Under the pieces are notes generated by a model that saw only the letters and a program-made list of their open reading frames with translations, was not told where the DNA came from and ran no database searches. A stretch of 64,000 nucleotides of DNA. Origin: an uncultured Prevotellaceae bacterium (GTDB taxonomy: Bacteria; Bacteroidota; Bacteroidia; Bacteroidales; Bacteroidaceae). The DNA lies in the NCBI GenBank assembly GCA_902781315.1, contig CACZIT010000005.1, positions 58,986 to 122,985 of the forward strand, written 5' to 3'. Made by a program: the position numbers and the translations under genes. Of the stretch, positions 52,801-62,151 are shown in pieces (positions within the stretch are counted from its first letter, which is position 1; each line of letters opens with the position of its first letter).

Positions 52801-53866
52801 CAAGACCTCGCAGCACATCGGTATATATAATAATAAGGTGGCGAAGGAGTTCGAGAATTTCCCCAAGCCGCAGGACATGGCCAACCATCAGGACACGCGT
52901 TGGTGCATGCTGACAACCGACGGCGGAGCCGGAGCGCTCTTCACAGGGTGCGAGGCAATGTCGGTGAGCGTACTGCCCTGGTCGGCACAAGAGCTGGCAA
53001 TGGCCAACCACCCGCATGAGCTGCCTGCATCCACCGGCAACTGGCTGCACCTCGACCTCGCCATTACCGGACTCGGCGGTAACAGCTGCGGTCAGGGCGG
53101 ACCGCTGGAGTACGACCGCGTGAAGGCCGGTCCACATCTCTTCGGCTTCGTCATCAGCCCAGCTAAATCCAATACAAAGATAGAGCGCAACGCACTCACG
53201 GGCATGGTTCCTCTGCAGATCACGCGCGATGCAGCAGGCATGGTGACCATCACCTCGGCCAAGAAGCAGCAGGGCGTCTATCAGGACATCTGGTACAAGG
53301 TGATTCCCGCCAACGCTACTGCCAAGCAGCTGAAGGCCCTGAAGCCGCAGCGCTACACGGAGCCGTTCCTCGTGAAGGAAGGCACCGTCGTGGCCTACGA
53401 GCAGAAGGGCGTGGAGTTCTCGCAGGACTTCGAGAAGATTGACGGTCGCGTGCCCGTCACGGTATCGTTTGCCTCGAGCGTGGAAAGCGGAGAAGGCGAT
53501 GCCGAGCATCTCGTCGACGGCAATCCCAACACCTACTGGCACACGATGTGGAGCGTCACCGTGGCCAACTATCCGCATTGGGTAGACTTCGACTGCGGCA
53601 CAGCCAAGATGCTGAAAGGTTTCACTTATTTGCCCCGACAAGACTCGCAGAACGGCAACATCCGCAAGTATCGCGTGCAGCTGTCGCAGGACGGCAAGAC
53701 TTGGAGCGAACCCGTCAGCGAAGGTGAGTTCAAGAACGACCAGCTGCTGAAGCGCGTCATCTTCAGCAAGCCCCAGCGTGCCCGCTACCTGCGCTTCACT
53801 GCCCTCTCGTCGCAGGACGGTCAGGACTTCGCCACCGGCGCCGAGTTCGCGGTACTGGAGGAGTAG
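49880..53866 (+). CDS. Secreted GH2 beta-galactosidase with C-terminal discoidin domain
   Basis: 1328 residues: signal peptide (MKKRLFSLLLVAMSTLAAW), GH2 sugar-binding, immunoglobulin-like and barrel domains, a beta-galactosidase small-chain (Bgal_small_N) domain at roughly 770-1060, and an F5/8 type C (discoidin) domain at about 1190-1328. Acid/base E515 is in WSLGNEAGPG and nucleophile E578 in ISEYAHSMGN. The extra carbohydrate-binding domain and the signal suggest periplasmic or surface action on a galactose-containing glycan. No SusC/SusD pair or regulator is adjacent, so it is not in a classic polysaccharide utilisation locus here. Confidence 0.92.
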   Translation: MKKRLFSLLLVAMSTLAAWSQNLEGFEYGKATAPDGTEWQSPERLGYNKLQPRACFTSFASAEEARRVLPEHSSRRLSLDGTWKFHFAKTPDERPADFFQLAYDCSAWDDISVPSCWNLVGLQKDGSQKYGTPIYVNQPVIFYHQVKKDDWREGVMRTPPTNWTTYEYRNEVGSYRRTFDVPKAWKGQELFVEFDGVDSFFYLWVNGQYVGFSKNSRDAARFDITRYAHVGENVIAVEVYRNSDGSFLEAQDMFRLPGIFRSVSVYATPKVHIQDLRANAMWLGKKGALNIDTQVKNLTGHTKEYKVQYSLYKNRLYSDENELVAGPTTAENLLTGITVKPWTGEEPQVYVLVAELKDHKGRTTEAVSTQIGFRTVQILDTEAEADEFGLAGRYFYVNGKPLKLKGVNRHETNPERGHAITRQQMEEEVMMMKRANINHVRTSHYSNDPYFYYLCNKYGIYLEAEANLESHEYYYGEASLSHPTEWRAAHVARMMELARARVNDPCIVIWSLGNEAGPGDNFKASYAALKALDVTRPVQYERNNDIVDMGSNQYPSVSWVRQAVKGQMGIKYPFHISEYAHSMGNAVGNLQDYWDAIESTNFFCGGAIWDWIDQSMMNYTKDGRRYLAYGGDFGDTPNDGQFVMNGIIFGNMEPKPQYYEVKKVYQNIAVQWDCAEHEGINIINKNYYTDDLSGYECHYKLLADGEVVREGMLDVGTVAPRSLKYLELPDELKADKLTDGREYFLNIEFRLKHDMPWAKAGYVQADEQLLLKAAKGSQIKNVEGNVNIAEENGKILVSGNGFDMQFSNADGSICSLSYGGQKVFEDGCGPKLDAFRAWVNNDNWVYQNWYQNGLYNLQHKAKKHQVVKHLDGSVSVLYSIESQAPYGARLEGADRNWKRLAEQKDKPFGVDDFKFTQDIVYTISPDGSIEVEAAINSNNAQLILPRLGYVMNTPSALSNFRYYGRGPIDNYPDRKTSQHIGIYNNKVAKEFENFPKPQDMANHQDTRWCMLTTDGGAGALFTGCEAMSVSVLPWSAQELAMANHPHELPASTGNWLHLDLAITGLGGNSCGQGGPLEYDRVKAGPHLFGFVISPAKSNTKIERNALTGMVPLQITRDAAGMVTITSAKKQQGVYQDIWYKVIPANATAKQLKALKPQRYTEPFLVKEGTVVAYEQKGVEFSQDFEKIDGRVPVTVSFASSVESGEGDAEHLVDGNPNTYWHTMWSVTVANYPHWVDFDCGTAKMLKGFTYLPRQDSQNGNIRKYRVQLSQDGKTWSEPVSEGEFKNDQLLKRVIFSKPQRARYLRFTALSSQDGQDFATGAEFAVLEE

Positions 53867-53922
53867 TTTTTTAAAAGGGAATAAAGGGCGTAAAGGGGAG
53901 TGAAAGGGAGTGAAGGATTTTT

Positions 53923-53955
53923 ATAAAAAGCGTGCCGTTATGGCACGCTTTTTAT
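53923..53955. terminator. Two-way terminator after the beta-galactosidase
   Basis: ATAAAAAGCGTGCC pairs perfectly with GGCACGCTTTTTAT (14 bp, 5-base loop). A/T ends make it usable on both strands, for the converging YqaA-like gene as well. Confidence 0.9.
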
Positions 53956-53978
53956 GCTATCTGCAATATGATTGTCCT

Positions 53979-54431
53979 TTAAAACAAGGATGTAACGCTA
54001 TAGACCAGGAGGACATAGCGGAGGAACTTACCCACGGTAATACTCAGAAAAGAAAGAGGAATGTTGGCGCGCATCAGCCCGAGGACAATCGTGATAGCGC
54101 TGCCAAGCACAGGGAGAAAGGCGAAAAAGCCCATCAGCGCACCATGACCAGCCATGAAGCGCTCGGTGCGGCGCAGGCTGCGCTCGCTGACATGCAGGTA
54201 CTTTTCTATCCAGTCGAGACGTCCGAGGCGCCCTACCCCATAGTTAACCACTGAGCCAAGCACATTGCCTATGGTGCCATAGACGACAAGCGGCCAGGGC
54301 TGCAACCCCGTGGCCAGCAATGCCAGCATGACGGCCTCGCTACTGAAAGGAAAGAAACTGCCGGCAAGAAATGCGGCAATAAACATTCCCCAGTAGCCAT
54401 AACTGGTTAAAAGTTCGGTGATGATGTCCAT
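53979..54431 (-). CDS. YqaA-like small membrane protein (VTT/SNARE-associated)
   Basis: 150 residues with about four membrane segments; related to the YqaA group of the DedA/VTT superfamily: GMFIAAFLAGSFFPFSSEAVML near the start and FFAFLPVLGSAITIVLGLMRAN later. It is shorter than the DedA protein at 10049. Its role in lipid movement is only inferred from the superfamily. It starts 2 bases after the next upstream gene, in an operon with that membrane protein and purD. Confidence 0.85.
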   Translation of the reverse strand: MDIITELLTSYGYWGMFIAAFLAGSFFPFSSEAVMLALLATGLQPWPLVVYGTIGNVLGSVVNYGVGRLGRLDWIEKYLHVSERSLRRTERFMAGHGALMGFFAFLPVLGSAITIVLGLMRANIPLSFLSITVGKFLRYVLLVYSVTSLF

Positions 54432-54433
54432 GC

Positions 54434-55486
54434 TTAACTGAAGAAGATGTTATAACCCGTGAGCACCAGCGTGAGAGCGAGGATTACGAAGAAAGCAATA
54501 TTGGTGGTCTTCGTGCGGGTCAAGGCCAGGAAATGGCCAATGAGTGTAGCCGTGTTGACGATGAGCATGCGCAGCAAGAACACATAGTGCTGGGGCTGGA
54601 GCACGTAGAAAAGGATGATGGCAAGCGTCACAAAGATAAACAACTCATAAATCATCTGCGTGCGCAACTTGTCGTTGCTGCTCTGTCGCAGGAAGTGAAT
54701 GATGCCTGTGAACGTGAGCAGCAGCACAAAGAGAAGCGTGAACACGGGAGCCAGTACCGACCCATGAAGCGTGAGCAACAGCTCAGGCTCGGTGAAGAAG
54801 GGAGCCGCGTGCTGGCCTTGCAGAGAGAACACTTCATGGAGCGGCACAAACTGGGCGAGTGACATGAAGTGGTTGAGCGGCGTGAGATAGTCTTGCTGAT
54901 AGAGAAACCACCCGCCTATGAGCCAATAAGGAGTGATAAGTCCCAACAGCGAGGCGAAGAAGGTGCGCCAGCCCATTGCATTGAGGCGGATGCCCATCAG
55001 CAGCCAGAATAGGGGGACAAAGTAGAACAGATGGACAAAGAACATGCTTCCAACGCCCAGCGCGAAGAAGGCGCCATAGATCATGCCAACAGCTGTCTGG
55101 TCCTGATAGGCTTGCAGGAAGAACAGGTAGAAGACGATGAACGACAACGCAACCAACGATGGCTGAAAGGCCGACAGACTAACGGGGGCAAAGGTGGCCA
55201 CGCTGGTGTCGGAAACGGGCAGCGCCATGAGCGTGAGCAGCAGGAAGGAACACGACACCATGCGACTATAGATGCGGATGAGCGAATTGGAGTTGTTGAG
55301 CTCCACCATGAGCATCGTCGAGAGCGCAATGAGGGCCACCTGTACCCACCAGCCTGCGTTGCTGAACACCAAGTTGCCCAGCTGCAAACCGAAGGCACCA
55401 TAGGCCACTGCCAGCAGTGCGCCGAGGATGCTCACCAGCGATAGCGTCATGCGGCTCTCCGCAATCTTATTCTGTAGTCTGCGCAT
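54434..55486 (-). CDS. Polytopic membrane protein, DUF6427-like
   Basis: 350 residues with about ten membrane segments and almost no soluble domain. I do not recognise it firmly; a membrane protein of this kind (DUF6427) is found beside purD in many Bacteroidota, and the position here, just after purD, agrees. The 52-base gap to purD is filled with 8-bp words. Function unknown. Confidence 0.68.
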   Translation of the reverse strand: MRRLQNKIAESRMTLSLVSILGALLAVAYGAFGLQLGNLVFSNAGWWVQVALIALSTMLMVELNNSNSLIRIYSRMVSCSFLLLTLMALPVSDTSVATFAPVSLSAFQPSLVALSFIVFYLFFLQAYQDQTAVGMIYGAFFALGVGSMFFVHLFYFVPLFWLLMGIRLNAMGWRTFFASLLGLITPYWLIGGWFLYQQDYLTPLNHFMSLAQFVPLHEVFSLQGQHAAPFFTEPELLLTLHGSVLAPVFTLLFVLLLTFTGIIHFLRQSSNDKLRTQMIYELFIFVTLAIILFYVLQPQHYVFLLRMLIVNTATLIGHFLALTRTKTTNIAFFVILALTLVLTGYNIFFS

Positions 55487-55491
55487 CGTGT

Positions 55492-55539
55492 TACCTTGTC
55501 ACTTTGTCACCTTGTCACTTTGTTACCTTGTCACTCTGT
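55492..55539. repeat. 8-bp words filling the purD gap
   Basis: Six octamers in register, of the form (C/T)AC(C/T)(T/C)TGT, run exactly up to the first base of the purD stop codon on the minus strand. Confidence 0.8.
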
Positions 55540-56843
55540 TAAAGGTCTGCACCAATGTCGCGACGGAAGTAGCGGTCGGTGAACTGTATCTTCTGGGCCT
55601 CGTGGAAAGACTTGGCCAATGCCTCCGCCTTGTCCTTGCCGTACGACGAAACGGCGATGACGCGTCCGCCGGCTGTCACCACCTCATCGTCCTTCACGGC
55701 CGTACCGCTATGGAACACGATGCTGCCTTCCACATCTTCGATACCTGTAATGGGATAGCCCTTCTTATAGCTCTCAGGATAGCCACCGCTCACGAGCATC
55801 ACGCACACGGCGGCGCGCTCGTCGAACTCCACCTGATGCTCGTCGAGGTTGCCCGCAGCAACGCCTTGGAACAGATCGACGATGTCGCTCTTCAGGCGCA
55901 GCATCACGCTTTCGGTCTCGGGGTCGCCCATGCGGCAGTTGTATTCTATGACGTAAGGATCGCCCTCGCTACGGTCTTTGCCTGCTGGCACGCAGTTCAT
56001 CAGTCCGAAGAAGATGAAGCCTTTGTAGTCGATGCCCTCGGCAGCCAGGCCTTCCACGGTGGGACGGATGATGCGTTCTTCCACCTTCTGCATCCACTCC
56101 TTCGTAGCGAAGGGCACGGGTGTGACGCTTCCCATGCCGCCCGTGTTCAGACCCGTATCGCCCTCGCCGATGCGCTTGTAGTCCTTGGCTTCGGGCAGAA
56201 TCTGATAGTGCTGACCGTCGGTGAGCACAAACACCGAGCACTCCACGCCGCTGAGATACTCCTCGATGACCACTCGGCTGGAGGCATTGCCAAACATGCC
56301 GCCCAGCATCTCGCGCAGTTCGCGCTTCGCCTCGTCGAGCGTGGGCAGGATGAGCACGCCCTTGCCGGCGCAGAGGCCGTCTGCCTTCAGCACGTAGGGT
56401 GCCTGCAGGGTTTCGAGGAAGGCGATGCCCTCCTCCACGTGTTCGCCGTCGAACGTCTCATAGCGGGCTGTGGGAATGTTGTGACGCTTCATGAAGGCCT
56501 TGGCGAAATCCTTCGAACCTTCGAGCACGGCACCAGCCTTCGACGGGCCAATAACGGGAATATGGCACGTGCGCTGATCGCTGCGGAAGTCGTCGTAGAT
56601 GCCGCGCACCAGCGGATCCTCCGGACCTACCACCACCATGTCGACGCTATTGTCGGCAGCAAAAGCCTTCAGCGCCTCAAAGTCGTTCACGCCGATGGGC
56701 ACGTTCTCGCCCACCTCTCGTGTGCCGGCATTGCCGGGAGCGATGTATAGTTTACCACACTTCGGGCTCTGGGCTATCTTCCATGCCAGAGCATGCTCGC
56801 GACCGCCGCTGCCCAGCAGCAGGATGGTCAGTTCCTTCTTCAT
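55539..56843 (-). CDS. purD: Phosphoribosylamine-glycine ligase
   Basis: 434-residue ATP-grasp ligase joining glycine to phosphoribosylamine in purine synthesis. [19 protein letters not shown] at the N terminus, [20 protein letters not shown], and GVLYAG-equivalent region with [12 protein letters not shown] are typical. I start at ATG 56843 ([14 protein letters not shown]); a longer frame with a further ATG at 56912 has an N-terminal extension not seen in the family. It is upstream of two membrane-protein genes. Confidence 0.94.
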   Translation of the reverse strand: MKKELTILLLGSGGREHALAWKIAQSPKCGKLYIAPGNAGTREVGENVPIGVNDFEALKAFAADNSVDMVVVGPEDPLVRGIYDDFRSDQRTCHIPVIGPSKAGAVLEGSKDFAKAFMKRHNIPTARYETFDGEHVEEGIAFLETLQAPYVLKADGLCAGKGVLILPTLDEAKRELREMLGGMFGNASSRVVIEEYLSGVECSVFVLTDGQHYQILPEAKDYKRIGEGDTGLNTGGMGSVTPVPFATKEWMQKVEERIIRPTVEGLAAEGIDYKGFIFFGLMNCVPAGKDRSEGDPYVIEYNCRMGDPETESVMLRLKSDIVDLFQGVAAGNLDEHQVEFDERAAVCVMLVSGGYPESYKKGYPITGIEDVEGSIVFHSGTAVKDDEVVTAGGRVIAVSSYGKDKAEALAKSFHEAQKIQFTDRYFRRDIGADL

Positions 56844-56976
56844 GCTTATCGTCGGACGGTAAGCGGTCTTGATTTCTACAGGATCGTTGGGAATGATTGC
56901 GTTGAATGCCATATTATAGAGGTTGAGATGCGCCTGCGGCGCGGTTAAGAACAGTTGAGAATGTTTCAGATGCGAC

Positions 56977-57039
56977 TCCCCTCCCCTCGGGAGGGGTTGG
57001 GGGTGGGTCTTTCCCCTAACGGGAGGGGGTGGGGGTGGG
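56977..57039. repeat. G-rich repeat pair with quadruplex potential
   Basis: Two direct copies with four G-runs each: runs at 56989, 56993, 56999 and 57005, then 57021, 57025, 57031 and 57037. The first copy also forms a hairpin, CCCCTCCC with GGGAGGGG. It fills the gap between the peptidase stop and purD upstream region; the remaining gap to 56844 is unremarkable. Confidence 0.75.
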
Positions 57040-57042
57040 TCT

Positions 57043-59289
57043 TTACTTTATCAGATAGTCGTCGAAATACTGCGAGATGCGCTCGTGCAGATGTGTAGAC
57101 TGATGACCCATCATGTTGTGGCCTTCGCCGGGATAGGCGTAGAAGTCGGGCTGCGTGCCAGCCAGGTTACACTGATAGATGAACGACAGGCAATGCTGCG
57201 GCACTACGGTGTTGTCGTTGTAGCCGGTGATGATCTGCAGCTTTCCTTTCAGGTTCTTTGCCTTGCTCAGCAGCGAGCACTTGGCATAGCCCTCGGGGTT
57301 CTGCTGCGGCGAGTCCATATAGCGCTCGCCATACATCACCTCGTACCACTTCCAGTCGATGACCGGACCTCCGGCCACACCCACCTTGAAGACGTCGGGA
57401 TAGTTGGTCATGAGCGAAATGGTCATGTAGCCGCCGTACGACCATCCATGCACGCCGATGCGGTCCTGGTCGACGTAGGGCAGCGACTTCAGGAAGCTGA
57501 CGCCCTGCATCTGGTCCTGCATCTCCACCTGGCCAAGCTGGCGGAACGTGGCCTGCTCGAAGTCGCGGCCGCGATTCTCCGAGCCGCGGTTGTCGAGGAT
57601 GAAGAGCAGGTAGCCCTTCTGAGCCATGTAGGTCTCCCAGCCGCGCGAGCAGTAGTTCCAGCGGGCATCCACGTTGTGAGCGTGCGGACCGCCATAGACA
57701 TAGATAATGGTGGGATACTTCTTGGCAGGGTCGAAGCCGACGGGCTTCACCATGCGATAGTAGAGGTCGGTCTGGCCGTCGGCAGCCTTCAGGGTGCCGC
57801 AGGAATATTCGGGCACGTTGTAGTCCTTCCAGGGATTCTCAGCCGTGAAGAGGGTCTTGGCTGTGAGGCGGCCAGGCTTCTGAACGGTGCTCTGAACGGA
57901 GATGACACGCGGCACCTGCGGAGCCGACCAGCTGTCGCGCAGCCATTGGCCGTCGGCAGAGAGCTCAGCAGAATGGTAGCCTTCGCCATTGTCGAGCAGC
58001 GTGCGGCGGCCCGTCTTCACATCGACGGCAAACGTGTTGCGCTGAATGGGGTTGCACTCGTTGGAAGCGATGACGACCGAGCGGGCCTTCTCGTTGAAGC
58101 CCACGAGGTCGAGCACCACCCACTGTCCGCTGGTGAGCTGTCGAATCTTGCCCGTCTTCAGATTGAAAAGATACAGATGGTTGTAGCCGTCGCGCTGGCT
58201 CTGGAAGAGGAACTGCTGGGCATCCCACGGCAGGAACGTCACGGGGTGCTGCGGCTCAACGTATTTCGTGGAAGTCTCGCGGTCGAGTTCCTTGAGGCGT
58301 TCGCCCGTCAGTGCGTCGTAGCTCACGAGGCGGCAGTCGTTCTGGTCGCGGTTCAGCTCGAACATATAGACAGTCTTTCCGTCGGGAGCCCACGCCACGT
58401 TGGTGAAGTAGACTGCCTTTCCATCCATCTCGCCCGACTCCGGCAGCTTCTGCGTGTCGCGGCTCTGCGGCGTCTGCAGGTAGATGGTCTTGCCCGACTG
58501 CAGGTCGTAGACGCCCACGGTGACGTCGTGGCTGCGCTCGCCGGCCATCGGGTATTTGTCAGGCTCGTAGGCAGCTTCGCGGGCTTCGATGTTCACCTGC
58601 GGATAGTCGCCCACCTCGCTCTGGTCCATGCGATAGAACGCCAGGCGCTGACCATCGGGACTCCAGAAGATGCCGCCATCGATGCCGAACTCGTTGCGAT
58701 GCACGCTCTGGCCGTAGACAATCTCGCGTGAACCATCGGTAGACAGCTGACGCGCAGTTCCCTGAGCATCAACCACATACAGATTATTATCTTTCAAAAC
58801 AGCATCGGCTTTCGAAGCCTTGCAGAAACCGAGCGACGAGCCGCCTTCGAGCGTCTTGCCAGCCCACAGCAACTGCTGCTTCTTCCAGTCGAGCAACACG
58901 TTCTGGCGACCGTTCGACACCATGACGACCGTCTTCCCAGCCTCGGGGAACTCTACGCTGTACATGTGGCGCACCACGCTGACATCATCCCTACCCGACT
59001 GGCGGATGATGCTGTTCACCTGGGCTGTGTCGAGCAACACGCTCTCGCGGCCTGTCTTCTTGTCGACGAGGTAGCATTCCTCCACGTCGAGACGCACCAG
59101 CTGGCTGCCCCACCACGTGTGATACTTCGTCTGAGGCACCATGTTGCGGTAGTTATGGCCACCGAAGTTCAGGTCTTCCAGTGAGAATTGCTTGCCTTGT
59201 GCCATTGCTTCCATTGAAAACTGCTGATTGAAAACACCCAACGACGATGTCGACAGCATCGCCACGAGCACCATTTGCTTAATCTTCAT
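57043..59289 (-). CDS. S9 family dipeptidyl peptidase (DPP IV-like)
   Basis: 748-residue prolyl-oligopeptidase family enzyme: signal peptide or membrane anchor at the N terminus ([18 protein letters not shown]), beta-propeller domain (about 60-500) and C-terminal alpha/beta-hydrolase. The catalytic triad is S617 in GWSYGGYM, D692 in GYNDNTV and H724 in GEGHNMMG. It likely removes Xaa-Pro or related dipeptides from peptides in the periplasm, suiting a proteolytic life style. It overlaps the RlmL-type gene by 11 bases. Confidence 0.92.
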   Translation of the reverse strand: MKIKQMVLVAMLSTSSLGVFNQQFSMEAMAQGKQFSLEDLNFGGHNYRNMVPQTKYHTWWGSQLVRLDVEECYLVDKKTGRESVLLDTAQVNSIIRQSGRDDVSVVRHMYSVEFPEAGKTVVMVSNGRQNVLLDWKKQQLLWAGKTLEGGSSLGFCKASKADAVLKDNNLYVVDAQGTARQLSTDGSREIVYGQSVHRNEFGIDGGIFWSPDGQRLAFYRMDQSEVGDYPQVNIEAREAAYEPDKYPMAGERSHDVTVGVYDLQSGKTIYLQTPQSRDTQKLPESGEMDGKAVYFTNVAWAPDGKTVYMFELNRDQNDCRLVSYDALTGERLKELDRETSTKYVEPQHPVTFLPWDAQQFLFQSQRDGYNHLYLFNLKTGKIRQLTSGQWVVLDLVGFNEKARSVVIASNECNPIQRNTFAVDVKTGRRTLLDNGEGYHSAELSADGQWLRDSWSAPQVPRVISVQSTVQKPGRLTAKTLFTAENPWKDYNVPEYSCGTLKAADGQTDLYYRMVKPVGFDPAKKYPTIIYVYGGPHAHNVDARWNYCSRGWETYMAQKGYLLFILDNRGSENRGRDFEQATFRQLGQVEMQDQMQGVSFLKSLPYVDQDRIGVHGWSYGGYMTISLMTNYPDVFKVGVAGGPVIDWKWYEVMYGERYMDSPQQNPEGYAKCSLLSKAKNLKGKLQIITGYNDNTVVPQHCLSFIYQCNLAGTQPDFYAYPGEGHNMMGHQSTHLHERISQYFDDYLIK

Positions 59290-60889
59290 CGTGGTCTCTC
59301 CTATCCTTTTTGAAATCGCTCTTGAAATTCTTCTTCATACCGCGACCGCCTCCGAAGTCTCTTCCGCCGCGACCTCCCTTGAAGTCGCGGTCGCCACGTC
59401 CACGGAAGCCACCGCGGTCGTCGCGCCCACGGAAGCTGCGGTCGTCGCTGCGGAACTTGCGCTCGCCATCACGACGGAATCCGCCGCGGCGCGGTCCCTC
59501 ATCGCCTTCGCGCTGGCGCTGGAAGAACTCGGCACGCTCCGAGCGTCGGCGGCTGGCAGCCTCGCGACGCTCAGCCTCCTCATGGCGGCGCTCCAGCGAG
59601 TGGAACGTGAACGAACGGATGTCGGCGCCCTCGTTCTGCTCCTGCTCGTCGAGGCGCTTCTTAAACTCACGATGAGCCTTGAAGCGACGCTTCTCCGCCA
59701 TAGCGGCCTTCTCCTCGTCGGTCTTAACCACGCCACCTTCCTGTCGGAATTCTTTCATCTTGCCCTCGAACATCGAATATTTGCGGAACTCGCACTCCAG
59801 CGAACCGTTGTAGAGAGGTATCTTGATGGAAGGCTTCAGGCCTATCTGCTCGAAGCACTCTTCGCGGTACGAAAGTATCCAGGCATCGTTGCCCGAGAAA
59901 GAATGCTTCAGTCGCTCGCCTATCATCTTGTAAGTATCGAGCAGGTTGGGAGTCGAGATGCGTTCGCCGTAGGGCGGATTAGTCACCATCAGCGCCGGCT
60001 CGGCAGGCTTCTGGAAATCCTTGAAGTCCTGCAGCTGCACGGTGATGTCCTTCACCATACCGGCGGCGCGCACGTTCAGCGAAGCCTTAGCCACAGCCTT
60101 CGGGTCGATGTCGTAGCCGTAGATGTGGTGCTCGAACTCACGCTCCTGCGAGTCGTCGTTGTAGACCTCGTCAAAGAGGTCCTGGTCGAAGTCGGGCCAT
60201 TTCTCAAAGGCAAACTCCTTGCGGAACAGGCCCGGGCTCATGTTGCGGGCAATGAGGGCGGCCTCGATGAGCAACGTGCCGCTACCGCACATGGGGTCGA
60301 TGAAGTCGCATTCGCCGCGCCAGCCCGTCATCAGGATCATACCTGCTGCCAGCACCTCGTTCAGAGGGGCCTCGGTGGTCTCCTGACGATAGCCGCGACG
60401 ATGCAGCGACTCGCCTGAGGAGTCGAGACACATCGTGGCATCGAAGTCGGCAATGTGGATATGGAGGCGGATGTCAGGGTTCGCCACCGACACGTTCGGA
60501 CGCTCGCCCGTCTGTTCACGGAACTGATCGACAATAGCGTCCTTCACTTTGTAGGTCACAAAGCGCGAGTTGCGGAACTCTTCGCTATAGACAACCGAGT
60601 CTACGGAGAAGGTCTTTCCCTTCTCGATGTACTGGCTCCAATCTATCTTCTTCACTTCGTCGTACATGTCCTCGGCCGAACGAGCCTTGAAACGGGCAAT
60701 AGGCTTCAGGATACGAATGGCCGTGTGCAACTGGAGATTAGCACGATACATCATTTCCTTGTCACCCGTGAACGACACCATACGACGGCCAATCTGCACG
60801 TCGTTTGCTCCCAGATTGGTCAACTCTTCTGCCAAAACGGACTCCAAGCCCATGAATGTTTTGGCAATCATTTCAAATTGTTCTTGCAT
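59279..60889 (-). CDS. rlmL: RlmL-type THUMP rRNA methyltransferase with RGG-rich tail
   Basis: 536-residue protein: N-terminal ferredoxin-like and THUMP domains (about 1-155), a Rossmann methyltransferase with DPMCGSGTLLIEAAL and the catalytic NPPY at 304-307, then a long charged tail (435-536) of RGG and RG repeats (PRRGGFRR, DRGGFRGRGDRD, GGRGGRDFGGGRG). The core matches RlmL N-terminal half, which makes m2G in 23S rRNA; the RlmK half is absent. The tail should bind RNA non-specifically. I start at ATG 60889 because upstream codons enter the promoter and repeat. Confidence 0.9.
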   Translation of the reverse strand: MQEQFEMIAKTFMGLESVLAEELTNLGANDVQIGRRMVSFTGDKEMMYRANLQLHTAIRILKPIARFKARSAEDMYDEVKKIDWSQYIEKGKTFSVDSVVYSEEFRNSRFVTYKVKDAIVDQFREQTGERPNVSVANPDIRLHIHIADFDATMCLDSSGESLHRRGYRQETTEAPLNEVLAAGMILMTGWRGECDFIDPMCGSGTLLIEAALIARNMSPGLFRKEFAFEKWPDFDQDLFDEVYNDDSQEREFEHHIYGYDIDPKAVAKASLNVRAAGMVKDITVQLQDFKDFQKPAEPALMVTNPPYGERISTPNLLDTYKMIGERLKHSFSGNDAWILSYREECFEQIGLKPSIKIPLYNGSLECEFRKYSMFEGKMKEFRQEGGVVKTDEEKAAMAEKRRFKAHREFKKRLDEQEQNEGADIRSFTFHSLERRHEEAERREAASRRRSERAEFFQRQREGDEGPRRGGFRRDGERKFRSDDRSFRGRDDRGGFRGRGDRDFKGGRGGRDFGGGRGMKKNFKSDFKKDRRDHDED

Positions 60890-60909
60890 ATCTATATATA
60901 AAAAGCGGT

Positions 60910-60918
60910 GCAAAGTTA
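60910..60918 (-). promoter_or_regulatory. -7 box for the RlmL-type gene
   Basis: TAACTTTGC on the minus strand, 20 bases before the ATG. It is the first nine bases of the dispersed repeat that follows. Confidence 0.65.
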
Positions 60919-61036
60919 CGAATAAGTGAGCGAAATGCAAAAGAAAAACGAAAGTTTTTGTTTTCATTTCCGAACGAAAGTAATTTCGACGAACGTCAGA
61001 GTCACGAATAAGTGAGCGAAAAACCAAATTTTATGA
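60910..61036. repeat. Dispersed copy of the 75-bp intergenic repeat
   Basis: CAAAGTTACGAATAAGTGAG, CATTTCCGAACGAAAG and GAATAAGTGAGCGAAAAACC follow the same order as the tandem units at 13451-13672, best matching the third, diverged unit there. The copy brings its own TAACTTTGC promoter box for the minus-strand gene. Confidence 0.8.
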
Positions 61037-61099
61037 GAGGTTTTACAGCACATTTACAGCAGGAAATAGGGAAAAGCCCTCGCGAAATAGGGGAAACCC

Positions 61100-61132
61100 T
61101 TTGGCCAGCCGACAGGAAAGGAATATCTTTGC
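61100..61132 (+). promoter_or_regulatory. Promoter of the 61171 gene
   Basis: TTTG at 61100-61103, a 20-base spacer and TATCTTTGC at 61124-61132, a full match to the Bacteroidota consensus. Just upstream, a GAAATAGGG word is repeated 21 bases apart (61063 and 61084). Confidence 0.8.
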
Positions 61133-61170
61133 GGAAAATTTGTAACGAATCATTTAAAACTCACAAGACA

Positions 61171-62151
61171 ATGAAAAAAACACACACTACAAGCCGAATG
61201 GCAATCGTCGCTATGGCTCTACTGGTCTTGACGACGTTCAGCAACACCGCAAAGGCGGCCCGCGTGGGCCTTTTCTGCTACTTTTCCGGCAACGCGTCGA
61301 GCCTAAGTAGCGACACCCTGCTCAGCACTCGCCTCGTGCTGACGCCTACCGGCGAGGCGCTCGTAGAGGTGGAAAACCTCACCGACGACATCGTCTACAT
61401 CAACCGAGGCAACTCGTTTGCTTGGGTCAACGGCCAGTCGGCACCAATGTTCATGCCCTCCTCTCAAAGCGAAAGCCACACTGTGGTGAGTGGTAGCGTG
61501 GAGCAAGTGTGGCACGACGTGAGCTGGATGAGCGGAGAAGCCCACACCAGCAAGCAGACCGTCTACGACCGGCGCATACTGCCCGTCGCCCCTCACGGGC
61601 GGGCCGTCGTATTCGCTTGGAACGACCTGCCTCGCCTGCTGCGGAGCGACATCATCGAAACCAACTACAGAGGCCGCGGCACGATGTGCAAGAAGGGGCG
61701 TTTCCTGACTGCCCGCGACGGCGACGGGGCCTCGGCAGAACTGCTCGCCTACCCGCTCACAAAGAAGTTCCGAAAAGGCGACTACCGCAACTACAACTCC
61801 TCGTCTACGCCTCTTACGTTAGTGGCTGATATTCAATACTCTACCAACGACCCGCTCCAGCAAAGCATCAACAGCTCTGGCGATACTGAAAAAGCAACTT
61901 CCAAGATGCTCAGAGCGAAGGTTTCCGACTACGTTGAGACCATAGCCGTAGGCCCCTACGACGCTATCAGTAAACAAGGCAAACTGCTCACGAACTATCC
62001 TCCCATGTCGGATGGCCGCCCGTGCTTTGCTTTCCGCAACGGCAGGAATGCCTCGCTCGAACTAGGGACGGCAGCTGCCGTAGGACTGCTTGTGGCAACG
62101 GTGGTAGCAGCCAACAACTCCATGCCCGACACGAAGCCCGACTGGTTTTGA
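61171..62151 (+). CDS. Exported protein of unknown function
   Basis: 326 residues with a signal peptide (AIVAMALLVLTTFSNTAKA) and a hydrophobic segment near the C terminus (about 299-316, LGTAAAVGLLVATVVAANN) followed by a short hydrophilic end, so it may be anchored by its tail. The middle is strand-rich with VEVENLTDDIVYINRGNSF. No known family found. The start is ATG 61171 after the promoter. Its stop is at 62149-62151 and a 418-base repeat array begins at the next base, so the mRNA 3' end probably contains the array. Confidence 0.72.
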   Translation: MKKTHTTSRMAIVAMALLVLTTFSNTAKAARVGLFCYFSGNASSLSSDTLLSTRLVLTPTGEALVEVENLTDDIVYINRGNSFAWVNGQSAPMFMPSSQSESHTVVSGSVEQVWHDVSWMSGEAHTSKQTVYDRRILPVAPHGRAVVFAWNDLPRLLRSDIIETNYRGRGTMCKKGRFLTARDGDGASAELLAYPLTKKFRKGDYRNYNSSSTPLTLVADIQYSTNDPLQQSINSSGDTEKATSKMLRAKVSDYVETIAVGPYDAISKQGKLLTNYPPMSDGRPCFAFRNGRNASLELGTAAAVGLLVATVVAANNSMPDTKPDWF

